64,000 nt of DNA from positions 124,001 to 188,000 of the forward strand of contig JACKEB010000016.1 in the NCBI GenBank assembly GCA_020633205.1, in the 5' to 3' direction. Under the pieces are notes generated by a model. It had not been told where the DNA came from. It saw only the letters and a program-made list of their open reading frames with translations, and did no database searches. The translations under genes were made by a program, and so were the position numbers. The stretch is from Polyangiaceae bacterium (lineage in GTDB: Bacteria > Myxococcota_A > Polyangia > Polyangiales > Polyangiaceae). Of the stretch, positions 30,075 to 38,343 are shown one piece after another; position 1 is the first letter of the stretch, and every line of letters starts with the position of its first letter.

Positions 30075-30833
30075 ATGTGGCGGTGGTGGTCTCTCGGTGC
30101 GCTCTGCCTGCTATGGCCAGCCGCTCTGCATGCAGCGCCTACGGGTCGCTTCCCGGATCCGCCCGGCAAGAGCCCGAGCGAGCCGAAGCCAGTAGCTGCA
30201 AGACCTGCCGCGCATCCTCCAGCGGCGAAGCGTCCACCGCCGGCAGCGCCCGCGCCCGCGGAGAGCTGGGCGACTCGCAGCGCGCGCCTACTCTCCGAGC
30301 AAGCCGATGCGTTGGCGCGAAGAGGTGAGTTCGCTCGGGCGCTGACCGTCTACCACCAGGCGATCGTAATGGACCCGAGCTTTGCCGAGGCCTACTTCGG
30401 TCTCGGAAAGCTGCGTCAGCGCCAAGGAGACACCCAGGAGGCGGAGCGCATCTACACCCAAGCGGCGCGCCTGCGCAACGCTGGCGCCAAGGCGTTCGAA
30501 CTCAGGGCGCGCCTGCGCTACGTTTCCGGACGGCAAAGCGAGGCGCTAGTCGACCTCGCTGAGTCGTTGCGGCTCGAACCGGAGCACGTCCCGCGCCTCG
30601 AGTTGGCAAGCCAGTGGTACGTGGCTCAGCAAGCCTGGCCAGCGGCGCTCGCGGTCTGGAGGCGCCTGCTCGGGGTCTACCGCGAACGGGGACAAGACGA
30701 CGCCGCGCGACGCGCTCAAATCCAGGTCCAAGCCCTGACGATGCTCGCGGGAGACAGCGACCCGGTGAGCGCTCCCAACCACACCGGCTGGGTTCCGAAC
30801 GCACTGCGCCACATCTCACTGCGCGGCGGTTGA
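30075..30833 (+). CDS. Secreted small TPR protein
   Basis: 252 residues starting 80 bp after the giant TPR operon on the same strand. A signal peptide is evident (MWRWWSLGALCLLWPAALHA, cleavage expected before APTG), followed by a Pro/Ala-rich spacer to about residue 65. Three TPR units follow: ALTVYHQAIVMDPSFAEAYF, AERIYTQAARLRNAGAKAFE, and LESLRLEPEHVPRLELA-like helices. It is therefore a periplasmic TPR adaptor. A hairpin (CGACAC/GTGTCG, 30028-30046) sits between it and the upstream gene, so it may have its own promoter. Confidence 0.7.
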   Translation: MWRWWSLGALCLLWPAALHAAPTGRFPDPPGKSPSEPKPVAARPAAHPPAAKRPPPAAPAPAESWATRSARLLSEQADALARRGEFARALTVYHQAIVMDPSFAEAYFGLGKLRQRQGDTQEAERIYTQAARLRNAGAKAFELRARLRYVSGRQSEALVDLAESLRLEPEHVPRLELASQWYVAQQAWPAALAVWRRLLGVYRERGQDDAARRAQIQVQALTMLAGDSDPVSAPNHTGWVPNALRHISLRGG

Positions 30834-30929
30834 ACGCCTCGATGCACACCCGGTCGGGGTACAAGCAGTGGTTCTCCTCGCGGAGACGTCCACCTGGCTC
30901 CAGGGTTTGGGGGTGAGGTCAGGCGCAGC

Positions 30930-31349
30930 TCAATCGGCGCCCCCCACAGGCGACAGGTGCCTCGCGCACAGCTCGCGCACGTCGTCTGGCATGGGTGCGC
31001 TGACGACGCGCTGGAGATCCGTCCACACCACCGTCTGGTGGACCGTGGCGCATAGCTCCGCTCCACGCACGAATCGGTAGCTGAGCTGCAAGCTCCGACT
31101 GCCAAGCTTCGAGACGCTGAGCTCCACCTCGAACGTATCGCCGTGGCGCAACGGCGCGATGAACTGACTCTCGAGTGCTACACACGGCAGCCCTAACCCC
31201 CGCCCGCGAATCAGACCGGCGTAGCCTCCGCTGAGCTCACCGAAGAAGTCCTCCATGGCCTCATGACAAACCACGAGGAAGTTCGGGAAAAACATCAGCC
31301 CAGCGGCATCGACCTCTTGGAAGCGCACCTGGCGTTGGTAGCGAAACAT
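30930..31349 (-). CDS. Hotdog-fold acyl-CoA thioesterase (YbgC / 4-hydroxybenzoyl-CoA type)
   Basis: 139 residues, the usual length of the family. The signature near the N-terminus, VRFQEVDAAGLMFFPNF, carries the catalytic Asp of YbgC and 4-hydroxybenzoyl-CoA thioesterases. LESQFIAPLRHGDTFEVELS and SLQLSYRFVRGAELCATVHQ form the remaining hotdog strands. It hydrolyses acyl-CoA or acyl-ACP thioesters; the substrate cannot be read from sequence. Starting at ATG 31349 gives the normal family N-terminus; a longer upstream frame is Pro-rich and antisense to the next gene. It is not beside tol-pal genes, the usual context of ybgC. Confidence 0.85.
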   Translation of the reverse strand: MFRYQRQVRFQEVDAAGLMFFPNFLVVCHEAMEDFFGELSGGYAGLIRGRGLGLPCVALESQFIAPLRHGDTFEVELSVSKLGSRSLQLSYRFVRGAELCATVHQTVVWTDLQRVVSAPMPDDVRELCARHLSPVGGAD

Positions 31350-31584
31350 CGCCGATACGTAGCCCGAATCGCGGGTGCGTTGGGGTGCGGAAGGCTGCCA
31401 CGGGCTGTCCGCGGTGGCGCAAGTCTGCGCACGACATCGCCACGCAGGCATGCCGAGTACATCATCCCACATCGGTGCTGACGTGGTTGCCGAGCCGTGG
31501 ATTACGCCAGATCCGTGGACGATTTTTTCCGTGTGAATGCAGGTCGGATTTGCGCTGCCACTGCGGATCTCCGAAACTACTGTC

Positions 31585-32898
31585 ATGCGCCCCCTCTTGA
31601 TCGGATCCTTGTTTCTTCTCGCCTCCCCCCTATGTCTGACGGTCGCCTGCGGTAGTTCAGGTGACTCCGCAGGGGGCGATGGTGGCTCTTCATTCGGCGG
31701 CAGCGGCGGCTCCAGCGCTGGCACGTCGAACGGTGGCTCCAGCGGCTCGAGCAACGGCGGTAGCGCTGGCTCCAGCAGCGGTGGCACCACGAACGGTGGC
31801 TCGTCCAGCGGCGGCACCGCGAACGGCGGGTCCGGCGGGAGCAGCGGTTCCGCAGGGAATGGCGGCAACGGCGGTGTAGAAGACGCGGGGATCCCGGACG
31901 TCAACTTCACGTATGACGCGCCGATCGTTACCGAGGATGCATGCGCAGCGACGCGCATCGAGGCGGACCCGATCCCCCTCGACATGTACATCGTGCTCGA
32001 CGACTCCGGCAGCATGGGCAGTGACTGCAACGTTGGCAGCGGCACTGCGTCCAAGTGGTGCTACGCGGTGAACGCTCTGGACTCGTTCTTCAGTGCGCCG
32101 GAGTCGGTGGGCACGGGCATCGCGCTGAACTACTTCAACAACGGAGACAACTGCGCGAACGGGCTGTCCACACCTCCGTCGGGTGGCAGCGTCGCGTTTA
32201 ACATCCTGCCCGCCCATTTGTCCGCGCTGCGTTCGTCTCTGAACTCCAACGGTCCGACTGGTTCAACCCCCACCGAAGCTGCGTTGCGTTCGATCGTCAA
32301 CTACACAACCGCTCAGGCCGCGGCACGTCCCGGCCGCACGATGGTCGGTGTTCTCATCACGGACGGCCAGCCTTCAGGCTGCTCGTCCAACAACACGACT
32401 CTCAACAACATCATTCGCAACCACTTCAACAACACGGGCATTCCGACCTTCATCATCGGCATGACCGGAGCATCCTTCGGCTCCCTCGAGGCGTGGGCGA
32501 ACGGTGCCGGCGCGACCCAGCACACCACGTACTGTGGTGGCGCGAACCCCTGCTACAGCTACAACGTCGCCAACGGCAACGGGACCGTGTTCATCGACGT
32601 GCTCAAGGAGATCCAGAAGGCGGCCGTCGGCTGCACGTTCAACGTGCCCACTCCGGACTCTGGCATTCTGGATCCCAACAAGGTCGACGTGGTCTACACC
32701 CCGGGCGGCGGCGGAGCGGCGCAGACCCTCACCCGCGTGACCGACCAGAGCCAGTGTGGCACTGCGCCAGGCCAAGGTTGGTACTACAACGACAACACCA
32801 ACCCCACGCAGATCCTCCTGTGTCCGGATGTCTGCACCACGGTCTCTGCTGATAGCGGCGCCAAGATCGACGTGGAGCTCGGCTGCCTCGGCAGCTGA
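31585..32898 (+). CDS. Von Willebrand factor A lipoprotein with Gly/Ser linker
   Basis: 437 residues. ATG 31585 gives a lipoprotein signal with lipobox LTVAC; an upstream in-frame ATG at 31537 would bury it. About 80 residues of Gly/Ser/Asn-rich linker follow (GSSNGGSAGSSSGG-like). The von Willebrand A domain begins near residue 145 with MYIVLDDSGSMG, a complete DxSxS metal-ion site, and continues with TMVGVLITDGQPSGC and IPTFIIGMTG. The last 90 residues contain paired Cys (CGTAPGQGWYY, CPDVC). The layout suggests a surface-exposed, metal-dependent binding protein held away from the membrane by a flexible arm. It is followed by a strong terminator. Confidence 0.85.
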   Translation: MRPLLIGSLFLLASPLCLTVACGSSGDSAGGDGGSSFGGSGGSSAGTSNGGSSGSSNGGSAGSSSGGTTNGGSSSGGTANGGSGGSSGSAGNGGNGGVEDAGIPDVNFTYDAPIVTEDACAATRIEADPIPLDMYIVLDDSGSMGSDCNVGSGTASKWCYAVNALDSFFSAPESVGTGIALNYFNNGDNCANGLSTPPSGGSVAFNILPAHLSALRSSLNSNGPTGSTPTEAALRSIVNYTTAQAAARPGRTMVGVLITDGQPSGCSSNNTTLNNIIRNHFNNTGIPTFIIGMTGASFGSLEAWANGAGATQHTTYCGGANPCYSYNVANGNGTVFIDVLKEIQKAAVGCTFNVPTPDSGILDPNKVDVVYTPGGGGAAQTLTRVTDQSQCGTAPGQGWYYNDNTNPTQILLCPDVCTTVSADSGAKIDVELGCLGS

Positions 32899-32918
32899 CC
32901 CCTAGCAGCACTCGACCG

Positions 32919-32944
32919 CGCGGAAACGGGCAACCGTTTCCGCG
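32919..32944 (+). terminator. Terminator after the vWA lipoprotein
   Basis: Perfect 11-bp stem, CGCGGAAACGG and CCGTTTCCGCG, with a GCAA loop, 20 bases after the stop codon. It is followed by TTTGCGCTTTG, a modest U-rich tail. Confidence 0.85.
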
Positions 32945-33198
32945 TTTGCGCTTTGTCGCCGAGGCCAACCGAGCCGTCCCCTCACCACTCGTGTGCTCCC
33001 AGGTCGAACAGGACGTCAGTGCAAGGTCCCTGTTCGAAGAGCCTTGTGAAGAGACCTAGCATTTCTCGACGGAAACGCCCTGTGGCTGCTTGGGCACGGG
33101 ATCTAGCGCTACGAGCTCGGCGCGGACAAGGCGATCGAGATCGAAACTCCCGACAACACGTAGCAGCTGGGGCAGGTCCGAGTTCGCCGTCCCATCCA
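32945..33198. other. Intergenic region between the vWA and Asp-box lipoproteins
   Basis: The frame of the next gene extends back through this stretch, but its composition is Arg-rich and a lipoprotein signal begins only at 33199. A 7-bp inverted repeat GAACAGG/CCTGTTC (about 33007-33037) is the only other structure seen. No gene is supported. Confidence 0.45.
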
Positions 33199-34296
33199 AT
33201 GCCTTCCCTCTCCCGTACAATCGACACACCCGCAGTTCTGCGGACCGCGCTTGTCTGCGGTCTGCTTTTGGCCTGCGCTGAGCCGCGCGCCGCACGTACA
33301 CCCGAGCAGCAGTCTGCAAAGTCGAGTCCGAAGGCTGCGCTGCGCCATCCAGCGCCGGTCAATCCGTTGGACAGGGTCACGTGTCCGCAGCCGACTCAGC
33401 GCTACGAAGTCGACGGCTGGAAACACTTCGCCATCGCTGGCGACCGCACCTTCTACGTTGGCAAGGCCGACGGACCTATTGCTATCTCGAGCGACGGAGG
33501 ACGGACTTGGCACAAGCACGCAACGCACATCCCCAATCTGACGTCGTTGGCCGGCCGAGTCTGGGGCTTCGAGCACGAGGTGCCGCTGCACTCTGGGACC
33601 GCTCACGGTGCGATCTACTATCCCATCCGCAAGGAAACATGGAAGCGAGTCGACGTCTTCGCTAGGGACGGCGTGCTCCCGACGGGCCTCTTCGAATGCG
33701 GAGAAGCCGTGTGCGCGACATCGAGGCGCGAGGAGAGCCTGTGGCGTGTCCCCGCTGACCTGAATGCGCCGCTCGAGCGCATACCCATCCCGCACGGGCT
33801 CTCACCGCTGGGCGAGGTGTATGCGCAGAGCCTGTTTCGCGGCAAGACGCGGGTACACCTCACCGAACGCAGCGAAAACGTGGAGCCAGGCTGGTTTGGG
33901 AACGTCAGCTGTGATGGAGGGCGCTGCTTCGCGTCAGCGCTAGACCAATACTACCGCATTGACGCCAAGAGCATGCTTGCGACCCCTTTTCTGACATTCG
34001 CTGCGCTGGACCAAGCCCTGTCCAAGTGCCGAGGCACAGCGGTCCACTTCTCCCACGGCGCAGAACTCGCGTGGAACTCACTGTTGTACGTCCCCGGGAT
34101 CCTCACGGAACACGAGTCGCAGTACAGTGTCACGCTCCGCATCGCGCCAGACAGCGTCCGCGTCTTGGACGGTGGGAGCGAACCCGCGGTGCTCGGGCAG
34201 GGTTCGCTTTGGCTAGTCGGTCCTGGGTTGCGACGAGTACGCCCAAACTCGCACACTTCAGAACTCCTCTTGGATCCCGCCACAGCGGACTTTTAG
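33199..34296 (+). CDS. Lipoprotein with Asp-box-like repeat
   Basis: 365 residues from ATG 33199. The signal (VLRTALVCGLLLACAEP) ends in the lipobox LLAC. The mature part contains SSDGGRTWHKHATH, the Asp-box (S-x-D-x-G-x-T-W) of BNR/sialidase-like beta-propellers. Further strand-rich segments and scattered Cys (CGEAVC, CDGGRC) follow. Only one clear Asp-box is visible, so an enzymatic sialidase is not claimed. A propeller-like surface protein is the best reading. The gene lies convergent to the DUF559 gene, 35 bp away. A second Asp-box-type protein is at 35222-36655. Confidence 0.65.
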   Translation: MPSLSRTIDTPAVLRTALVCGLLLACAEPRAARTPEQQSAKSSPKAALRHPAPVNPLDRVTCPQPTQRYEVDGWKHFAIAGDRTFYVGKADGPIAISSDGGRTWHKHATHIPNLTSLAGRVWGFEHEVPLHSGTAHGAIYYPIRKETWKRVDVFARDGVLPTGLFECGEAVCATSRREESLWRVPADLNAPLERIPIPHGLSPLGEVYAQSLFRGKTRVHLTERSENVEPGWFGNVSCDGGRCFASALDQYYRIDAKSMLATPFLTFAALDQALSKCRGTAVHFSHGAELAWNSLLYVPGILTEHESQYSVTLRIAPDSVRVLDGGSEPAVLGQGSLWLVGPGLRRVRPNSHTSELLLDPATADF

Positions 34297-34331
34297 CAAG
34301 ACGCCGTCTTCGCCTACTCAGGACTACACAG

Positions 34332-34739
34332 CTAGAGCTCAACCCCGTGCAGTTCCTCGAGGATTCGACGCACCACATTGACGAGATCTTGATGGACGGC
34401 AGCCGAGCAGAAGCGCAGCGTGCGGTAGCCAAGGCGCGCGAGGTCGCGGTCCCGGCGCGCGTCCGCGGTGGCGCAGTGGCGGGGGCCATCGAGTTCGACA
34501 ATGAGGCGCACATCTCGCGCTAGGAAGTCGGCGATGTATTGCCCGCCAACGACAACCTGACGGCGGAAGGTGAAGCCCAGGCGCTTGCCCCGCAGGGCGA
34601 GCCAGAGCCGCGCCTCACTGGGCGTGGGGGCGCGGCGCATCTCGTGAGCGCGAGACTCAAGCCAAGCACGCCGCCGCGCCCGCGCGCGGAGAGCATGGGG
34701 GCTACGATCACGGTGGGGATTGGGATGAGGATGGGGCAT
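34332..34739 (-). CDS. DUF559 (Vsr-like) endonuclease-domain protein
   Basis: 135 residues from ATG 34739, chosen because AAGGA lies seven bases upstream. The DUF559 signature is complete: MRRAPTPSEARLWLALRGK, FTFRRQVVVGGQYIADF, VRLIVELDGPRH, RDLARLGYRTLRF and a final helix. The family has a PD-(D/E)xK-like nuclease fold related to very-short-patch-repair endonucleases; the Asp in IADF and Glu in VELDG fit the metal site. DUF559 genes are often multicopy, and their role is not settled. The start lies 17 bp from a long palindrome and next to GC-rich repeats, so it may be linked to that element. Confidence 0.85.
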   Translation of the reverse strand: MPHPHPNPHRDRSPHALRARARRRAWLESRAHEMRRAPTPSEARLWLALRGKRLGFTFRRQVVVGGQYIADFLARDVRLIVELDGPRHCATADARRDRDLARLGYRTLRFCSAAVHQDLVNVVRRILEELHGVEL

Positions 34740-34755
34740 GGGGTTTTCCTTCGCT

Positions 34756-34899
34756 GCCTTTCCGCTCGGGGCCGCCGAGCGCGACCCCACGCGCAGAACG
34801 CATGCCGCGCTCCACCTCCCAACCCCCTACTATCCGTGCGGCAACTGCGCGGCAGGCGTTGTGCGCGCCCGAGGGCGCGGCGGCCCCGAGCGGAAAGGC
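34756..34899. repeat. Long imperfect palindrome upstream of the DUF559 gene
   Basis: The outer arms, 34756-34777 and 34878-34899, are a perfect 22-bp inverted repeat beginning GCCTTTCCGCTCGGGG. Inside, GCGCAGAACGCATGCCGCGC (left, near 34791) matches the reverse complement of the right side at 18 of 20 positions. The unpaired centre is Pro-codon-rich CACCTCCCAACCCCC sequence. The whole 144-bp element could form a long hairpin in DNA or RNA. It resembles a mobile palindromic repeat or the end structure of a small element. Confidence 0.7.
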
Positions 34900-34912
34900 G
34901 CAACGAACGCGC

Positions 34913-35135
34913 AGAAGCGGCCACGCCAAGCCGTTCCGCGAGTCCCCCGACCCAAACCAACCCGACCAGAAGCGGTCGCGCGAGAGCGCGCCGCGTTCAC
35001 CTCACCCCAACAACCGCCCGCCCATACAAAGCAAAGGCAGAAGCGGCCGCGCGAAGCGCGCCGCGGTCGAGGCACCCGAAACCCGACCAAACCCCGACAG
35101 AAGCGGCCGCGCGAGAGCGCGCCGCGTTCAAGCCA
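34913..35135. repeat. Four imperfect direct repeats with internal palindromes
   Basis: AGAAGCGG recurs at 34913, 34968, 35039 and 35099 (spacings 55, 71 and 60). The last three copies continue into a GC-rich palindromic core such as CGCGCGAGAGCGCGCCGCG, then a C/A-rich tail containing CACCC or ACCCGA. Stretches between copies vary, so these are degenerate repeats of about 60 bp, not identical units. No open frame through them has protein-like composition. They fill most of the 480-bp gap between the DUF559 gene and the next gene. Confidence 0.65.
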
Positions 35136-35221
35136 CCCGAAAAGCCCGCGATCCTTTACCGCGCGGAAAAGTATGTTCCCCCTCCAGCCGCGCGCGCGAG
35201 CCGCAGGCGAGTCGCGACCGG

Positions 35222-36655
35222 CTAAGGAGGGGGCGCGCCCGCCGACGCGCGAAGCGCGGCGCCGGCGCGGGGGGAGGCACCAAAGGAAGCCCCCCCATCC
35301 TTGGAAATCAGCACGGGATAGGTCATCCCTGGCTTCGGCGCGCCGCCGTACAGCATCAGGTCTTCACCCAACGCAAGCAGCCGGCTCGGCACCTTCACCG
35401 AAGTGGGTACACTGCTCGACTCGACGTCGAAGGCGACCACGAACGGTGTCCACGTCTTGCCCGCATCGCGCGTGGACGCGACGCGCACGATGCCGTGGCG
35501 CGCCGTGGCGAGCACGGTGGTCCCGTTGACCCGAGCTAGATCCACAGGGTAACGCGGCTTCTGACCTTGGGGTCCGAAATCGGGCAACTCGAACGCGCGG
35601 CACACCTGACGGTAGTCGCAATACGCAACGCTGACGTCGGAAGACTTCTCTTTGCGGGTCGCGATGACGATCGCCTCATCGTCGCACGCAGCGCTCACCA
35701 GCTGCTCCTTGGAGTAGGCGAAGCGGCTGGAGTAGGGCTCGATATCGGGCCCCTGGGAGCTGACGATCCAGTACTTGCCGCTGTCGTCGAAGCTGATCGT
35801 ATAGGAGCGGCCACCAGGCGTCGGGCAGCGCTCCGCGAAGCTCGAGAGCGCGCTGTCGTTGATGGCCGCAGGCTTCCAGTTGATGCCCCCGTCTTGGGTA
35901 CGATAGACAGCGAGGTTCGCCGCTGCGCCCATCGCCACGGTGTAGTCCTTGTCGGCGTTCACCTTTACCGCACGGTAACGGACGCGCCAGGCGGGTAGGC
36001 CTTGACCAACCGCAGGCTGCGGAAGGTCACTCGGATGGGGCGCTCCCTTGGCCGTCGAGCTCGGCTTGACCAAGCGGCTATAGCCACCGCGCACGAAGGG
36101 CCACCCCTCCTTGGCCAGCTTCGCGAGAGGCTTCACGGAGACCTTGAGATCGTCGAGGGTCGCGCCGCGAGCACCGCTCGTCTTGAGCGCGTCGGCGGCG
36201 TCCCCGCCGTACTCGACGAAGCTCCACGCTTGGCTCTGGTGGACGCGCTCAACGGCTTCGCTCTTGGTGAGCTCCTTGCCCAGCACCGCGCAACCCTCGA
36301 ACGGTCGGTCCCCTGGGTGAGCAGACAGCAGCCTGCGACGCAGCAGCCGCCTGAACTCCGGGGGATTGTCCCGAATCAGGGAGGGTCCAGTCGGCCCGGC
36401 CATGCAGAGCGCGTAGTCAGCGAGCTTGGTGGATGAATCGTGGAGGCTCCACGCGGCCATCGCCCGGGGGTACGCCATCCAGATCCCGCCGCCGCACAAG
36501 AGCAGCACGATCAGGTGGCGCAGGCGGATCGGAAAGCCTTCGTCCTCGAGGTCTTCCTCGTCGAAGTACTCCTCGTCCTCCACCAGGTCGTCCGGCGGAG
36601 CGACGACCCGATTGCGCAGGCGTGGCCCTTGATGGATGTAGCCGGAATCGACCAT
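35222..36655 (-). CDS. Membrane-anchored Asp-box-like protein
   Basis: 477 residues from ATG 36655. An acidic cytoplasmic N-terminus (VEDEEYFDEEDLEDEG) precedes one membrane segment (about 45-65, LIVLLLCGGGIWMAY), placing about 410 residues outside. These contain VYRTQDGGINWKPAA and STRDAGKTWTPFV, Asp-box motifs spaced as in sialidase-like beta-propellers, plus LISKDGGASFG near the C-terminus. No catalytic residues of a sialidase can be identified. Similar proteins occur as surface proteins in this group. An upstream start at 36736 is possible but has no better ribosome-binding site. Confidence 0.65.
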   Translation of the reverse strand: MVDSGYIHQGPRLRNRVVAPPDDLVEDEEYFDEEDLEDEGFPIRLRHLIVLLLCGGGIWMAYPRAMAAWSLHDSSTKLADYALCMAGPTGPSLIRDNPPEFRRLLRRRLLSAHPGDRPFEGCAVLGKELTKSEAVERVHQSQAWSFVEYGGDAADALKTSGARGATLDDLKVSVKPLAKLAKEGWPFVRGGYSRLVKPSSTAKGAPHPSDLPQPAVGQGLPAWRVRYRAVKVNADKDYTVAMGAAANLAVYRTQDGGINWKPAAINDSALSSFAERCPTPGGRSYTISFDDSGKYWIVSSQGPDIEPYSSRFAYSKEQLVSAACDDEAIVIATRKEKSSDVSVAYCDYRQVCRAFELPDFGPQGQKPRYPVDLARVNGTTVLATARHGIVRVASTRDAGKTWTPFVVAFDVESSSVPTSVKVPSRLLALGEDLMLYGGAPKPGMTYPVLISKDGGASFGASPRAGAALRASAGAPPP

Positions 36656-36741
36656 AGCCCGTTGGGTTAGGCTCACGGCGCCGGAACGGACAAGTTTACG
36701 ACGTGGTTTCGTGGGTTTGCGCCCACATCGCCACACGTCCT

Positions 36742-37941
36742 TCAGCAGCGGTTGAGGGCGTTTTCCAGGTCCAGGCGCAGGTCGGCCGCTGCCTCGATAC
36801 CAACGGAGAGCCGTAGCAGTCCGTCTCCGATGTCTGCCCGGCGTCGAGTCTCGACGGGCATCGTGGAGGCCGTGGTGGACGCTGGGTGCGTGATCAGGCT
36901 CCGCACATCTCCGAGGCTCACCGCGTGTTCGACCAGCTCGACCCCCTCGAGCACTCGCCTACCTGCCTCGAGGCCGCCCCGGAGCTCGAAGGAGAGCAGC
37001 GCACCGAAGCCCTGCATTTGCCGCGCGGCAATCTCGTGACCGGGGTGCGTGGCGAGTCCGGGATAGTGGACGTGCTCCACCGCGGGGTGCTCACTCAGCC
37101 AGCGGGCAAGCTCCAACGCGCTGGCTGAAGCCTGGCGCTGACGCAGCGCGAGGGTGCGCACGCCGCGGCTGATCAGGAACGCGTTGAACGGCGCCAGCAC
37201 GCCTCCGAAGCCTTTGACAACCAGCTCGGAGGCTGCGTGAACGCGCTGCCTGCTGCCGCAAATCACCCCTCCAATGGCGTCGCCGTGGCCGCCAAGCGCC
37301 TTCGTCATGGAGTGCAGCACGAGATCCGCGCCGAGCTCGATGGGACGCTGGTGGATCGGCGTCGCGAAGGTGTTGTCGCAAACGAGCTCTGCTCCGTGCT
37401 CGTGGGTGAGCTTCGCCAGCGCCTCGAGATCGCAGATCTTCATGACTGGGTTCGACGGCGTCTCCGCGTACACCACCCGCGTCTGCGGCTGGAGCGCCGC
37501 GCGATACGCGTCGACGGAGCTGCCGTCGACGAAGCTGGTCGTGATCCCAAGCTTCGGTAAGTGCTCCCGTAAGAGCCGCGAAGTTTCGCCGTAGCAGCTC
37601 CAGGGGGCGACCACGTGATCTCCAGCCACCAGTCGCGAGAGCAGCGCGCCGGTGACGGCGGCCATACCGCTCGCGGTGGCGACGGCTGCCTCTGCGCTCT
37701 CGAGGTTCGCGAGCTTGCGCTCCAGCGACTCCACGCTGGGATTCCGCCAGCGGCCGTAGATATACAGATCATTTTCCCCGCGGAAAGCAGCAGCTGCCTG
37801 GTCTGCGGTCCCGAGGTTGTACGCGCTCGACAGCACGAGCGGCGGCTCGAGGGCACGCGCCTGGGTCAGGGCGTTTTGGTCGTCGATGGCCTCCCCCGCA
37901 TGCACAGCCCGGGTCCCGATGTCGTGGCTCGAGTCACTCAC
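36742..37941 (-). CDS. Trans-sulfuration pathway PLP enzyme (cystathionine gamma-synthase/lyase family)
   Basis: 399 residues, full length for the Cys/Met-metabolism PLP family. The PLP lysine is in LHSMTKALGGHGDAIGG. IYGRWRNPSVESLE, the ASGMAAVTGALLS nucleotide-phosphate loop, YAETPSNPVMKICDL and VCDNTFATP are all conserved. Members include cystathionine gamma-synthase, cystathionine lyases, O-acyl-homoserine sulfhydrylases and methionine gamma-lyase; sequence reading alone does not separate them. It acts in the cytoplasm in sulfur amino-acid metabolism. It stands alone downstream of the rpsU terminator. Confidence 0.9.
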   Translation of the reverse strand: MSDSSHDIGTRAVHAGEAIDDQNALTQARALEPPLVLSSAYNLGTADQAAAAFRGENDLYIYGRWRNPSVESLERKLANLESAEAAVATASGMAAVTGALLSRLVAGDHVVAPWSCYGETSRLLREHLPKLGITTSFVDGSSVDAYRAALQPQTRVVYAETPSNPVMKICDLEALAKLTHEHGAELVCDNTFATPIHQRPIELGADLVLHSMTKALGGHGDAIGGVICGSRQRVHAASELVVKGFGGVLAPFNAFLISRGVRTLALRQRQASASALELARWLSEHPAVEHVHYPGLATHPGHEIAARQMQGFGALLSFELRGGLEAGRRVLEGVELVEHAVSLGDVRSLITHPASTTASTMPVETRRRADIGDGLLRLSVGIEAAADLRLDLENALNRC

Positions 37942-38000
37942 GGGCGCGAATCTACTACGCCGCTCCTCGACCCGGACAGGCGGACGCGGGGACCCAAGAC

Positions 38001-38044
38001 AAAACGCGCAACACGGCCACCGCGGATGCGGTGCCGTGTTGCGC
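38001..38044 (-). terminator. Terminator downstream of rpsU
   Basis: A 17-bp stem with one bulged base and a GGAT/ATCC loop (arms starting GCGCAACACGGC) spans 38006-38044. On the reverse strand it is followed by GTTTTGTC, a U-rich tail. It would end transcription from rpsU before the PLP-enzyme gene. Confidence 0.85.
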
Positions 38045-38112
38045 TTGCAAGCGGTCCAGTGGTTCAGGCTACCCAGTTGCTAAACGGAAGCAGCCCCAAA
38101 CCCCGCCGAGGC

Positions 38113-38343
38113 TCATACCCCGGGGATGATCTTCTCGCGCTTACGACGACGGCGAGCGGCCTCGCTCATCTTCTTACGGCGCTTCACGCTCGGCTTCATG
38201 TAGTGCCGACGACGCTTCAGCTCGCGCAGGATGCCTTCACCGGCCATCTTGCGCTTCAAGTGCTTGATCGCACGCTCGATCCCCTTGTCTCCGACGGAGA
38301 CTTCCAGGGGCTTACACTGGACTGATTCGGTAGGATTGGACAC
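38113..38343 (-). CDS. rpsU: Ribosomal protein bS21
   Basis: About 76 residues. Core motifs PLEVSVGDKGIERAIKHLKR, GILRELKRRRHYMKPSVKR and a Lys/Arg-rich tail ending REKIIPGV identify small-subunit protein bS21, which aids mRNA binding. No ATG lies near the expected start; GTG 38343 is the nearest acceptable codon in frame and has no clear Shine-Dalgarno site, so the N-terminus is uncertain. In many proteobacteria rpsU precedes dnaG and rpoD; here those genes are 24 kb to the left. It is followed by a strong terminator and appears monocistronic. Confidence 0.88.
   Translation of the reverse strand: MSNPTESVQCKPLEVSVGDKGIERAIKHLKRKMAGEGILRELKRRRHYMKPSVKRRKKMSEAARRRRKREKIIPGV

Noticed and set aside
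33056..33319. A minus-strand frame of 87 residues with a fairly protein-like end (SDLPQLLRVVGSFDLDRL)
   Set aside because: It overlaps the lipoprotein start at 33199, has no ribosome-binding site and no recognisable family; a remnant cannot be excluded.
34913..35135. A CRISPR array
   Set aside because: The AGAAGCGG repeats have uneven spacing (55, 71, 60), degenerate cores and similar intervening sequence, and no cas genes are present.
33199..36655. Sialidases
   Set aside because: Asp-box motifs are present in both surface proteins, but the catalytic Arg triad, Asp and Tyr of sialidases cannot be identified.
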